Of a stretch of 64,000 nt of DNA, positions 27,193 through 36,647 are shown piece by piece. The position numbers and the translations under genes are program-made. Position 1 is the first letter of the stretch. Each line of letters begins with the position of its first letter. Source of the stretch: Lysobacter sp. ISL-50 (lineage in GTDB: Bacteria > Pseudomonadota > Gammaproteobacteria > Xanthomonadales > Xanthomonadaceae); assembly GCF_018612875.1 (NCBI RefSeq), contig NZ_JAGGRI010000017.1, forward strand, positions 62,001 through 126,000, written 5' to 3'. The notes below the pieces were generated by a model that was not told where the DNA came from, did not search any database, and saw nothing but the letters and a program-made list of their open reading frames with translations.

Positions 27193-30100
27193 AGGCTTAG
27201 GGATGGTCCAGTACTTCCTGTACGAACGCGAGGACCTACAACTGGGCGGCAACACCGCGTTTCTTGGGCCCAACGGCACCGGCAAGACCGCCTTGCTGGA
27301 CGCCTTCCAGATCGTGCTGCTGGCCGCCGACAGCAACAAGACCCACTTCAACGCCTCAGGCGAAGGCAAAAAGCGCGCCCGTTCGCTGCGCGAGTACTGT
27401 CTGGGCATCTACGGCCAAAGCGATGTCGAACGCTGCCGGACTTCGGCAAATACCTACATCAACCTAATTTTTCGCGACTCGGAAAGTGGCATTCCGATAA
27501 CCGCCGGTGTGTCGCTCTCGGCCAACGCCGAAGATCAGGACCACAGTTTCAACAGTCTCTACATCCTGCCCGGCGTGGCTTTAGCAACCCAGGATCACGT
27601 GGATCCAGGCGCCGAGAGGGAAACGATCCTGCCCTGGCGCAAGTTCCAGCACGTGGCCAAGGACGCATGCACGCTGGCCGGCACCACGCCGGTGTTCACC
27701 CAGAACCGCGAGGAGTTTCTGCGCCAGCTCTTCATTGGCCACCTGGCCTCACCCGGCGAGCGCCCCAACACTCGTGCCATTCGTTCCGCCTTCGCCCGTT
27801 CGCTCAAGCTCAACAAGGACGTGGACGATCTCGACGAGACCCTGCGCCAGCACTTGATCGAGCAGCGCCTGACCAATGTGAAGGCGTTTCGGGTCCGCCT
27901 GGAGCAGTTCCGCGAGGTGCGCGAAATGATCCGGCGACTGGTCGAGCGCATCGACCGCGCTAGCGCCGTGGCCGATCGTTACACCCAGGTCAAGCGCGAA
28001 CGCACCACCCACGCCAATCTCGACGCGCTGCACGCGCTCTACGAAACCGAACGCTTGTCCGAGCTACTGACCGAACAACTGGATAAGGCTGAGGAACTTC
28101 GCGAGCAGTTGCAGGCAGCCAGCTTGGACCTTGGGCGCGCGGAGACCGAAAAGGCTCAGGCGCAGGACGCGCGCGAACGTGCGCAGCGATTGCTGTACAG
28201 CGACCCTGATTACCTGAAGCAGGCCGGCGAATCCGGACGCGTGAAGGACAAGCAGGACCAGCACGAAAGCACCCGCAAAGAACTCGCCAAGCTGCTCAAG
28301 CTGGCGCTGGAAACGGCGGTCGGCGCGGGAAAACTCCCGGCGATGTCCAACCGTCGCGGGGAGTTCGAAGATGCCGTCAATCAACTGCTCGAGCTGCAAC
28401 TGCAGGCCGATGAGCTGCAGGCGCCGCCGCCGGCCGCGATCCGATCGGCAATGCAGGCCATGGCCCAGGTGCGCGGCTTGGTCGCCAAGGCCCTGGCTGG
28501 CGCCACCCGCGATGCCGACAAGGCCAAGGACGACGCGCACGACGCCAGAACCGCATGGGAACGTACCCAACGCGGCCTCGCCCCGTTGCGCCGTGAAACA
28601 CTCGCCTTGCAGCGCCTGCTCGACGATGCGGGGATCGAGGCCAGGCCGATCTGCGACCTGGTTGCGATTGCCGACCCGCAATGGCAGCCGGCGCTGGAAG
28701 CCTACCTGGGCATCCACGCCGACGCCCTGTTGGTGCCCGAGGCACGGGAGCTGGATGCTATCCGGGTCTACAAGGAGCACAAGGACGCCCGCAACATCTT
28801 CCGGGTCAAGCTGGCCCTACCCTCGCGCGGCCAAGCCTGGCAGGCGCGCAGCGGCGGCAAGTTCGCCGCGCAGTTGATCGAAAGCGAAGACCGCGCGGCG
28901 ATGCGCTACCTCCAGGGTGAGCTGGGACAGCTCAACCTCGCCGGCAGCGCCGAACAATTGCAGGTCGGCCGCAGGGCGCTGTCCAGCGACGGCATGGTCA
29001 GCTCCGGCGGCGGCGTAGAACGCCTTCGGCTGCCCGCCCGCAACGACCTGCTGATCGGCCGCGGTGACAGTCAAGCCCAGCGCGAGGCCGCCTACGCTGC
29101 CCACCAGCAGGCCGAGGCTGCGCTAAAACAGGCCAACGACCTGGTCGCGCAACTCGCTCCGGTGGAACAGCGCCTGGCGCTGTTTGCCGATGTGGAGACC
29201 ACCTATCCGCAGTTGGAGACGCTGTTTACCACGGCGGAGGCAGGCAGCCGCGAACTGCGCGAGCTGCAGGAAGCCTTGGCTTCGACCCAGTCCGATCAGC
29301 TGAGCGTGTTGAATTTCAATTCCGAGCAAGCCGGCAAGCGCCTAGCCGGCGCCGATTCCGAGGTAAAGCGCCTGGTCGGGCACCTGTCGACGCTGAACGC
29401 CGACGCGAAAAACGTGGCGGGGCGCATCGACGGCCTGACCCAGCGCCAGGGCTTGGCCGCAGCGCACGAAGCCCGGACCCGCCAGCATCCGCTGTACGGA
29501 GCAAACGAGGTCCAACGCCATCGCACTCGCTACGATGAGCGCCACGGCGACGATTGGGATGAGCGCTTGAATGCTCTGCACTCTGCGAGGCGGAACGCCG
29601 AGGCGGCGGCGAACAATCACGACCGCGATGCCTGGGAGAAATTCAGCGTCTATCTACGCGATTTCCAATTGCAGAACATCGCCATTGCCAGTAACCAGTG
29701 GGAGCGCGCCTACCAGTACATTCTTGAGGATAGGCAGCGTCTGGTGGACCTGGAACTGGCTGACCAGGAAGCCAGGTCGCAGGAAGCCTACGAGGCCGCG
29801 GTGAAGGTATTCCGCACCGACGTGGCACAGACCCTGCTGGAAGGCTTCGACGCGATCGAGGAGCAGATCGGTGGTTTGAACGAGGTGCTCAAGCACGCGC
29901 CGGAGTTCAGCAACGGCGAGCGCTACCGCTTCAAGTACGCGCCCGTCGAGCAGCACCGGCCCCTGTACGACTTCCTCAAGCGCGTGCGCGAATTGGGAGA
30001 TATCGAGGAGGATCTGCTCGACAGCCCGGGCAAGGTGCCGGAGGAATTCAAGGCCTTGATCGAGGGCGACGTCACTTCCGAGCTGCTGCACGAAACCAGC

Positions 30101-30601
30101 CCGCTCAATGACCACCGCCGGTTCTTCAGCTACGACGTAGAGATATTCACACAGAACAAGGCGATCGGCCTATTGAGCAAGCGTCTGGGGCCAGGCTCCG
30201 GCGGTGAGCACCGCACGCCCTTGTATGTGATCTTCGGCGCGGCCTTGGCGGCAGCATACGGCAAGACCCGCGGTAGCCGGACTGGCGGAGGGATCATGCT
30301 GCTGGACGAGGCGTTCGAAAAAATGGATGCGCAGAACGTGCGCGCCACCGCCGACTACCTCAACGCGCTGGGCCTGCAACTGGTCATGGCCGGGCCCGAA
30401 GCCGACCAAGCCAAGATGTCGTCGTTCCTGAATATTTACTACGATATGGCGCGCTACGGTTCGCGCACCGTACAACTGACCCAGAACATCGTTCTAGACG
30501 AGGCGCGCGAACTGCTGCAGAGCGACAACTATCTGCTGCACCCAGAACTGCTGGAGCAGACCATGGCGAAGATCGCGGAAACCGAACGTGCACTTGGCTG
30601 A
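27179..30601 (+). CDS. jetC: Wadjet SMC-family ATPase JetC (MksB-like)
   Basis: An 1140-residue SMC/MukB-like ATPase. Walker A is GPNGTGKT at residues 30-37 in the N-terminal head; the C-terminal head has the signature GPGSGGE near residue 1003 and Walker B GGIMLLDEAFEKMD near 1037. Between them run two long coiled-coil arms separated by a hinge-like globular region around residues 480-640. All ATPase hallmarks are intact. The start is fixed by GAGGA eight bases upstream; it overlaps jetB by 14 bases and jetD overlaps its end by 14 bases. Function in the family: ATP-driven loop extrusion on incoming plasmids. Confidence 0.95.
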   Translation: MKQLEGLGMVQYFLYEREDLQLGGNTAFLGPNGTGKTALLDAFQIVLLAADSNKTHFNASGEGKKRARSLREYCLGIYGQSDVERCRTSANTYINLIFRDSESGIPITAGVSLSANAEDQDHSFNSLYILPGVALATQDHVDPGAERETILPWRKFQHVAKDACTLAGTTPVFTQNREEFLRQLFIGHLASPGERPNTRAIRSAFARSLKLNKDVDDLDETLRQHLIEQRLTNVKAFRVRLEQFREVREMIRRLVERIDRASAVADRYTQVKRERTTHANLDALHALYETERLSELLTEQLDKAEELREQLQAASLDLGRAETEKAQAQDARERAQRLLYSDPDYLKQAGESGRVKDKQDQHESTRKELAKLLKLALETAVGAGKLPAMSNRRGEFEDAVNQLLELQLQADELQAPPPAAIRSAMQAMAQVRGLVAKALAGATRDADKAKDDAHDARTAWERTQRGLAPLRRETLALQRLLDDAGIEARPICDLVAIADPQWQPALEAYLGIHADALLVPEARELDAIRVYKEHKDARNIFRVKLALPSRGQAWQARSGGKFAAQLIESEDRAAMRYLQGELGQLNLAGSAEQLQVGRRALSSDGMVSSGGGVERLRLPARNDLLIGRGDSQAQREAAYAAHQQAEAALKQANDLVAQLAPVEQRLALFADVETTYPQLETLFTTAEAGSRELRELQEALASTQSDQLSVLNFNSEQAGKRLAGADSEVKRLVGHLSTLNADAKNVAGRIDGLTQRQGLAAAHEARTRQHPLYGANEVQRHRTRYDERHGDDWDERLNALHSARRNAEAAANNHDRDAWEKFSVYLRDFQLQNIAIASNQWERAYQYILEDRQRLVDLELADQEARSQEAYEAAVKVFRTDVAQTLLEGFDAIEEQIGGLNEVLKHAPEFSNGERYRFKYAPVEQHRPLYDFLKRVRELGDIEEDLLDSPGKVPEEFKALIEGDVTSELLHETSPLNDHRRFFSYDVEIFTQNKAIGLLSKRLGPGSGGEHRTPLYVIFGAALAAAYGKTRGSRTGGGIMLLDEAFEKMDAQNVRATADYLNALGLQLVMAGPEADQAKMSSFLNIYYDMARYGSRTVQLTQNIVLDEARELLQSDNYLLHPELLEQTMAKIAETERALG

Positions 30602-31760
30602 GGACGTCCTAGCCGGCTTGCTGCAACGAGGTGAGCGCGCCGTGTTGCGCGGCTCGGATCGGGTTATCCAGACCCGCTTCAACGCCGCGGATTCGCTGTA
30701 CTGGCGCCAAAGCTACGAACAGCGCCAGCGCTGCCATCTGCGTTTTGCCGAGGCCGAACGCGTTGGCGCAGTAACACTGCACTGGGCCAAGCATGGCGGC
30801 GAAGACCGGCCGCTTGAAAGGGTGCGCTTGGTCGAACTCGGTCGGCTGGCGTCCTTCCTCGGCGTCGCTACCGTATCTGACGCGGTGCGCGCGGCGAAAA
30901 CAACTTTGGATCCGTGGTTGGATGGATATCCTCGCGCGGCAGAACTGCTCGACGCCTGGACCAAGCTGAAATCGCCGCGCGGACTAGGCAAAGACTGTGC
31001 CGCTGACTTCGCCGACGCCCTGCGGGTGTTGGATGCATTGGCGCAGGATGGTGGTCAGGATCAGATCGTCCGCGTTCTGAGCCGCAGTTTGTTCCGCGAT
31101 AGCAAGCGGATCGAGGCGCTCTGGCGCCACGTCGATCTGTTGACCGGTGAACATTTAGGCTCCCCGGCGAGACAGCAGGAGGAGGTGTTCAGCGCGCTGG
31201 GTCTAGTCAAGGCGCCGCAACCGTTCCTGGTCGCTGGCACCGGCAGCCTGCAGCTGGCGCCAACGCAGACTTGCGCAATCGCGTGGCCCTTCATCGGCGT
31301 ATCCAACCAGCATGTAATGGGTTACGCCGGAGCGCCGGCCTGGGTACTGAGCATCGAGAATCTGACCACCTTTCATCAAGCGAGCCAACATCCGGATGCC
31401 GCCTCCGGTTTGGTGCTCTACACCGGAGGCATGCCATCACCTAGTTGGTGCCGCGCTTATGGTCGCATCTTGGAAGCGGTTCCCGGGCGGATCCAGGTTT
31501 TCCATTGGGGCGACATCGATCAGGGCGGATTCCGGATCGCGGCGCATCTAAAGCGCAAGTGCGTCCAGCGACATGCCTTTCTTCCTTGGTTGATGGATGC
31601 GAACGATCAGGATCGCGAAGCGGCGTCCGACGTAACCGAAGACGCGCGTCGAAACATGGCGCGGCATGCCCATGAAGCGGGGTGGAATGCGCTTTCTCTA
31701 TGTATGCCCGCTCTCAAGATCGAGCAGGAGGGAATTGAGCTCTATCTGCCGACGAGCTGA
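30588..31760 (+). CDS. jetD: Wadjet nuclease subunit JetD (DUF3322/DUF2220, Toprim)
   Basis: A 390-residue protein with an N-terminal DUF3322-like part and a C-terminal Toprim-type nuclease domain. The metal-binding glutamate is seen in LSIENLTTF (about residue 254) and the D-x-D in FHWGDIDQGGF (about residue 307). JetD homologues cut circular DNA after the JetABC complex has extruded the loop. The GTG start overlaps jetC by 14 bases, so translation is coupled. With intact catalytic residues in both jetC and jetD the system looks functional. Confidence 0.92.
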   Translation: MHLAEDVLAGLLQRGERAVLRGSDRVIQTRFNAADSLYWRQSYEQRQRCHLRFAEAERVGAVTLHWAKHGGEDRPLERVRLVELGRLASFLGVATVSDAVRAAKTTLDPWLDGYPRAAELLDAWTKLKSPRGLGKDCAADFADALRVLDALAQDGGQDQIVRVLSRSLFRDSKRIEALWRHVDLLTGEHLGSPARQQEEVFSALGLVKAPQPFLVAGTGSLQLAPTQTCAIAWPFIGVSNQHVMGYAGAPAWVLSIENLTTFHQASQHPDAASGLVLYTGGMPSPSWCRAYGRILEAVPGRIQVFHWGDIDQGGFRIAAHLKRKCVQRHAFLPWLMDANDQDREAASDVTEDARRNMARHAHEAGWNALSLCMPALKIEQEGIELYLPTS

Positions 31761-32210
31761 CTAGGCCAGATATCGCCGAAACTCTGGGCGACTCAGTCGA
31801 GCGCCTCGCGTTGGTCGCCAAGATTTCCTCGAAAACCAAGTCAAGGCTTAAGCGGAGCTCCTCCACTGAGGGAGCCGGTGATCCCGGGCACGATTTGCGT
31901 AATGTCAGCGGCGCGGTGGGATCTCGGCCAAGCGGATGGTGGTCGGACTAATAGTGCGAAGGGCCGCCGGCTCGTTGACGCCGCTCAATTGAGTGCGTTG
32001 GGGCCCTGGGGTTCCGCGGACGTCAGCCATGGCTTTGATCCATTTCGGGAATAGACGATTGCGGTCAGGAGGTCGCTCCGGAACAGCAGCCCGCTTAACC
32101 CGGTAGGCAGGCACTGCCCACCACAGCCCCGTTTAGGTCGCTAGCCAGGATCTTACCCGCCGGTAACTCATGCGCGAGCTGGCTACAAGGAGCGCATGAT
32201 CCAGATAACT

Positions 32211-32275
32211 CTAGGTAACCGTGGGTGATCCTGGGTAATCAAGAGAGTTGGATTCCGGTTGCTCAGGCTCCACCA
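32211..32275 (+). repeat. 65-nt direct repeat, attachment-like, copy A
   Basis: Aligns without gaps to 39812-39876. The central 30 bases (32233-32262) are identical between the copies and both end in GCTCCACCA. The two copies bracket the 7.5-kb compartment with the HAF-repeat genes and the ParB-methyltransferase remnant, as left and right ends of an integrated element would. Confidence 0.65.
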
Positions 32276-32587
32276 CTGCCCCGCGGTCAAATGCGCGCCT
32301 CCCCTCTCCGCGCCTCACGAAAACGCCTTATTTTCGGCCTTTTCGGCAATGGCCTTTGGTTTCGTGAAATCCAACGCGCCCGGTTTCTGGTGAAAATTTC
32401 GCCGAATTTTCTCCGTTTTCTCCGCACCTTTGGACCGCGAACCAAAGCCGCCATTTTTCCGAGTCTTACGAATCAATGGGTTAGCTTTGGACTTATCACG
32501 CAAGTTTTTTCGCCATCAACCTGCCAGCCAGAACACTCAACTCGAAACCACGGTCCGAGAGTGCTGAGGCTAAGCGCCGCAGCAGTC

Positions 32588-32640
32588 GTTTAAAAACATC
32601 AATTATTGGTCGGAGGTTCGAACTCCTCCCGGTGCGCCCA
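32588..32640 (+). other. degenerate tRNA-Lys-like 3' fragment
   Basis: The stretch from the TTT-containing sequence through ATCAATTATTGGTCGGAGG, GTTCGAAC and CCTCCCGGTGCGCCCA resembles the anticodon-to-acceptor half of a bacterial tRNA-Lys. The T-loop has eight rather than seven bases, and no matching D-arm or 5' acceptor strand precedes it. It is best read as the 3' tRNA fragment left by a tRNA-targeting element, not as a working tRNA. Confidence 0.4.
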
Positions 32641-32898
32641 CGACTACCCAGTTCAAACCAGTCTATTCACTCTGGGGAGCCTTGGGGAACAATAGGCTGT
32701 CAGCATTGAGGATCGGTCGCCGGACGACCCAAAGCCCTCGCCGCAGCCAACCGGAGCCCAATGGAGTAAGCGCCTCACCTTAATTATCTGGACAGCCGCG
32801 TCGCCTCCACACGGGCGATCGAGATCGGCAAGTATTTATCCTCTTGAGGCTGTGGTCGAGGCAACATCGCTGGGCTGGAGCAGAGGCGGCAGTTAGTG

Positions 32899-33078
32899 TC
32901 AGCCGCGAATTATCGGAGCAAATAGCGCCAGTGCGTTCCCCCGGTTCTGCCCGAAATAGTGCTCGGCAAATACATCGAAAAGCTGGCGAGCGATGTGCTC
33001 GCGGGATTGGGTGGCCTTCACCGTGCGAATGTGATCAATCACCGCAGCGACCGCCAGGGCAGCATCAAATCAAGATCG
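32899..33078 (-). pseudogene. possible decayed coding fragment, unrecognised
   Basis: The minus strand reads about 58 residues without a stop, including TVKATQSREHIARQLFDVFA and EHYFGQNRGNALALFAP, ending at a TGA (complement of 32899-32901). The residue composition is protein-like, but an in-frame stop lies just upstream and there is no start with a ribosome-binding site. I do not recognise the family. Confidence 0.22.
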
Positions 33079-33278
33079 ACATCAGGGATACGGAAGATCA
33101 GCCACGCCTATTTGCCAAGAGCAGCCAAGACGCATACGAGCTTGCGCAGAGTAGTTCTCATCAATTTATGGAGCAGCAGGTCCACGGCATAGGAAGCGTA
33201 AGTCAAGCGGCGCACATTCCGAAGTAGGTGCGACGTTTAGCAGAATCTCAGTGATCGATCGATGACATCCTGATCGCG

Positions 33279-33356
33279 TTGCGTCGTTGAACATTTCGTC
33301 GCAACGACGCAACGACGCAACGACGCAACGACGCCGCGACGCCGCGACGCCGCGAC
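33279..33356 (+). repeat. inverted repeat leading into seven 8-nt tandem repeats
   Basis: Seven 8-base units run from 33301 to 33356: four GCAACGAC followed by three GCCGCGAC. The sequence TTGCGTCGTTG at 33279-33289 is the exact inverse complement of 33302-33312, so an 11-bp hairpin with a 12-base loop can form at the left edge. No spacers exist, so it is not a CRISPR array. Confidence 0.75.
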
Positions 33357-33624
33357 ACAGCCGCGATGTGCGGGCGCGCCACTGAGCCGCCGCCCTTGCC
33401 TCACTCTCGTAGGACGCGGCCCACACGCACCGACACGGCGCGACGTCGGGCCATAAAATCGGCGGGTCCTACCTCGCCGAGTCGGGGTGCGGGGGGCAGC
33501 CGCCAAATGTGGCTAGCGTCCGGCCATGAAACTCGGTTTGCACCGCAAGAGTTTGCATGAGGCTTGCGGCCTGCTGCAAAAGAACGCCCTGAACCTAACC
33601 CCCTCCCTCGGGAGGCCCCAACGA

Positions 33625-35010
33625 CTAGCTCTCTTTGCCACTCTTCATTATTCGACACGTTGATTGGATTTCCTGGGGAAATAAGTCGCAGTTCGGTCCG
33701 CCTCCAGCTGACTTGGAGCCGCCGTTGCTCTCGAACATCAGAGGTGTAAGAGCCCGGGGTGGGGCCGATCCGCTCTGTCGCAACTTAGTGGCCGTGACGA
33801 TGTAAGCATGATCGAATCCCATCGCCGTCTGGCTGGTCCCGACCTGGTATAGGCCATTGTCGCTGAGCGCACTCGAGCGACTGGTAAATCCGCCGAGCGT
33901 CGGCACCTCGGTAATTTCGGAGGTCGGCGACCAGACAAAGGAGCGCGTCAACCCCAGGGCATTCTGGGATGTGCCGACCACCTTGCCGTTGTCCGCGATG
34001 TCCTTCGCGCGTGTCCAGTACCCGCCTAGCGTTCCCAGGTCCAAACCAGACTCCGCGGCTGGGTTATTGAGGGGCGCCCACACGAACGCATAATTACGCC
34101 CATCGTCGGACAGGTAATTGCCGACAATGACGCCCACCTCGTTCATGTCTATTGCCTGGAGTTGTTGGCGCGTGACGCCATCGCCGTCTAGATCCGTGAG
34201 CCATGTCAGGCGGCGTCCATCCGGAAACCATCGAACCGCCGCGAGATCGCCTTTCTCGTCATGGCAAGTGCCTGCGACATTCAAGTTGGAATTTACCGAG
34301 ACGGCCATGCAATTAGTGCCACCTGGGATTTGCGGTAGTTCACGCGCTCGATAGCCCAACAGCTGTGGATCCCAGCGAATCGCCACCGAGCCGCCATCAC
34401 GAAGATCACAGGTGCCAACAATCACTGGCTCGGCCGAGTCCTCCAAGTCCGCAATGCTGCATTCTGTGCTGCTTGGCAGAAGTGGTGGCAGTAGGCCCAA
34501 TTCCGGAAGGGACTTGGCCTTGCTGGTATTGGCGGCCCACATCACCGGGGTCTTGCTGCCGTCCGCGGCGATACTCTCTCCGACGACCACGCCGGTGTGA
34601 CTGATGGCGATCGCGACCGCCTTGGCGTGCGAGGCTAGCGGATCGAGCCGCTGAGGCGCGCGGCCTGGCAGCGACGCCACCCAACGGACGGGGAAATACT
34701 CTCCGTTACCGCCAGAGGTGCAATTGCCGGCGATCACACCAGCATTATTAATGTCGTAGGGCTCACAGCTGCCTCCGCTCTCCAACGGTGTCAACGGTAA
34801 CGGATCAGCCTCTCCAGCGGGCCAGTACACAGGAACGACATCTCCATCAACGCTACGGCACGTGCCAATAGATTCACCGCGGTTGTTGGTGTTTAAGCTT
34901 CGACAAGTGTTGCCCCCCAGCGTACCCAATTCTTCCATCCCGGCCCTTGCTGGCGCCAAAGAGGTCACAAGAAGTGACAGCAAGATCCAACTCGCGGTTG
35001 ATAGTTTCAC
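33625..35010 (-). CDS. secreted HAF-repeat protein
   Basis: A 461-residue protein starting at GTG with GGAG six bases upstream and a Sec signal peptide (WILLSLLVTSLAPARAG). The mature part carries repeated HAF-type units of the form LGTLGG...S.A..IN..G.VVG: for example ELGTLGGNTCRSLNTNNRGE, DLGTLGGYWTRAKDIADNGK and TLGGFTSRSSALSDNGLYQV. Such repeats are predicted to build a beta-propeller-like extracellular domain of unknown function. Paired cysteines per blade (CRS, SCEPYDINN, NCTS) suggest disulphides. It is one of three paralogues here and is divergent from the ParB-methyltransferase remnant. Confidence 0.85.
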   Translation of the reverse strand: MKLSTASWILLSLLVTSLAPARAGMEELGTLGGNTCRSLNTNNRGESIGTCRSVDGDVVPVYWPAGEADPLPLTPLESGGSCEPYDINNAGVIAGNCTSGGNGEYFPVRWVASLPGRAPQRLDPLASHAKAVAIAISHTGVVVGESIAADGSKTPVMWAANTSKAKSLPELGLLPPLLPSSTECSIADLEDSAEPVIVGTCDLRDGGSVAIRWDPQLLGYRARELPQIPGGTNCMAVSVNSNLNVAGTCHDEKGDLAAVRWFPDGRRLTWLTDLDGDGVTRQQLQAIDMNEVGVIVGNYLSDDGRNYAFVWAPLNNPAAESGLDLGTLGGYWTRAKDIADNGKVVGTSQNALGLTRSFVWSPTSEITEVPTLGGFTSRSSALSDNGLYQVGTSQTAMGFDHAYIVTATKLRQSGSAPPRALTPLMFESNGGSKSAGGGPNCDLFPQEIQSTCRIMKSGKES

Positions 35011-35273
35011 GTTTCGCTCCTCGAATGGCGAAGCTCTTGCTTACGCTGATCCGGTCGGGCCGACCGTGAAAGAATTCAGCTTTTGTCCAACAAAGTTGAT
35101 TGCTCACCTTCAAGAACCAAAGCTCACTGGAGCTTTGTGATGGGCATAGTTCCCAGTTTCATGCAGATGCGATCTGCGGCGGGTACTTGAGTCCGCGACC
35201 TGCTGTCCCGAACACCGGGTTTGGCACTTCGCCCACTGAAACTATCATTCGACAGCCTCATTCCGAGTAACGA

Positions 35274-36449
35274 TTGAACCTCCACATCGAACGACGCTCC
35301 GTCGGCGCGCTCATTCCGTATGCGCGCAACGCGCGCACGCACTCCGACGCGCAGGTCGCCAAGATCGCGGCGAGCATCGTAGAATTTGGTTGGACCAACC
35401 CGATCCTGGTTGATGGCGACAACGGCATCATCGCCGGCCATAGCCTGTTGCTCGCCGCACGTCAATTGAGCTTCGACAAGGTGCCGGTCATCGAACTGGC
35501 GCACCTGACCTCGGCGCAGAAGCGCGCCTACGTCATCGCCGATAACCGACTCGCCGAGAACGCGGGTTGGGATGAGGAACTGCTGCGGCTGGAACTAGCT
35601 GATCTACGCGATCACGATTTCGGCCTGGACTTGCTCGGCTTCACCGATGACGAACTGGATGAACTGCTGCTCGACGGCCACCAGGCCGGCTAGACGGACG
35701 GCGACGAGGTGCCTGAAGTGCAGGAGCAGCCGGCCTCCCGTCGCGGCGACGTTTGGATTTGCGGTAGCCACAAGGTGCTGTGCGGCGATGCCACTCAGGC
35801 GGATGACTACGCGGCGCTGCTCGGCGACGAACTGGTGGACATGACCTTCACCGATCCGCCCTACAACGTCGGCTACGCCAACAACCCGAAAGACAAGCTG
35901 CGCGGTAAGCATCGCCCGATCCTCAACGACAACCTGGGCAGCGATTTCGGCGCATTCCTGGAAGCGTGTTGCACGCAGATGGTGGCCCTGACCAAGGGCG
36001 CGATCTACATCGCCGTGTCATCGTCGGAACTGGACCGGTTGCAGTCGGCGTTCCGCGCTGCCGGCGGTCGGTGGTCCACCTTCATCATCTGGGCCAAGAA
36101 CAAGTTCGCCACGGGGCACGCTGATTATCAGCGGCAATACGAGCCGATCCTCTACGGTTGGCGGGACGGCAATGATCGGTTCTGGTGCGGCGCGCGCGAC
36201 CAGGGCGACGTGTGGTTCATCGACCGCACCAGCAAGAACGGCCTGCACCCGACCATGAAGCCGGTAGCGCTAGTCGGGTGGCGGGAAATAATTGTCGTCC
36301 GTCTGCCCCACGATCCACTGCTCCTGAGCGGCGACGCGTGGCTGGTGCCAGCGATCGGCGGCAGATGGACCGTCTCGGCTCGCGTTGGCCAGCGCTCTAA
36401 TCACAATTCGAAGAAGATCTGCCAGCAGCTTGGCTGCGCACATTGTTGA
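35274..36449 (+). pseudogene. broken ParB-domain/DNA methyltransferase gene of phage or mobile-element type
   Basis: Residues 1-139 are a ParB/Srx nuclease-like N-terminal domain (RRSVGALIPYARNARTHSDA, DGDNGIIAGHSLLLAARQLS), then an amber codon at 35691-35693 interrupts. In the same frame 15 bases later a DNA methyltransferase continues with GDVWICGSHKVLCGDATQAD and the catalytic DPPY (TFTDPPYNVGYAN). Intact relatives are single ParB-methyltransferase proteins of about 420 residues. After HPTMKPVALV the expected DPFxGSG region is replaced by unrelated sequence, so the S-adenosylmethionine-binding motif is lost. Both changes argue for a dead gene. Such genes are common next to terminase genes of prophages, none of which is seen here. 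Confidence 0.85.
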
Positions 36450-36647
36450 AACGTGCTTTAGCGTGAGTTGTCAGTGAGGAACGGTGATCGAGAGTCGAAA
36501 TGCAATCGGCATCACTTCATTACATAGTGCCTTGATCAACCATCGACTTATGCGCATCCAGCGAGGCTGGTCTGTACGGAATATTCCTGCAAGTCACATA
36601 GGCACGCGCGATGCGTGCCGTCCTTCGGCTGCTCTCGGAGATTGCAT

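Larger units (their letters stand above)
31761..33624. other. long non-coding junction between the two compartments of the accessory region
   Basis: About 1.9 kb with no supportable intact gene. It holds, in order, the 65-nt attachment-like repeat (32211-32275), a tRNA-Lys-like 3' fragment (32588-32640), a possible minus-strand coding remnant (32899-33078), and an 11-bp inverted repeat running into 8-nt tandem repeats (33279-33356). The composition is uneven, with an A/T-rich patch near 32310-32520. It reads as a junction of successive insertions. Confidence 0.55.

Noticed and set aside
32225-32593. 122-residue plus-strand frame in the A/T-rich patch
   Set aside because: It starts inside the attachment-like repeat, lacks a ribosome-binding site and shows no family motif.
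32588-32640. Functional tRNA gene
   Set aside because: No D-arm, no 5' acceptor strand and an eight-base T-loop; kept only as a fragment.
33301-33356. CRISPR array
   Set aside because: The units are 8 bases long, directly joined, without spacers or cas genes.
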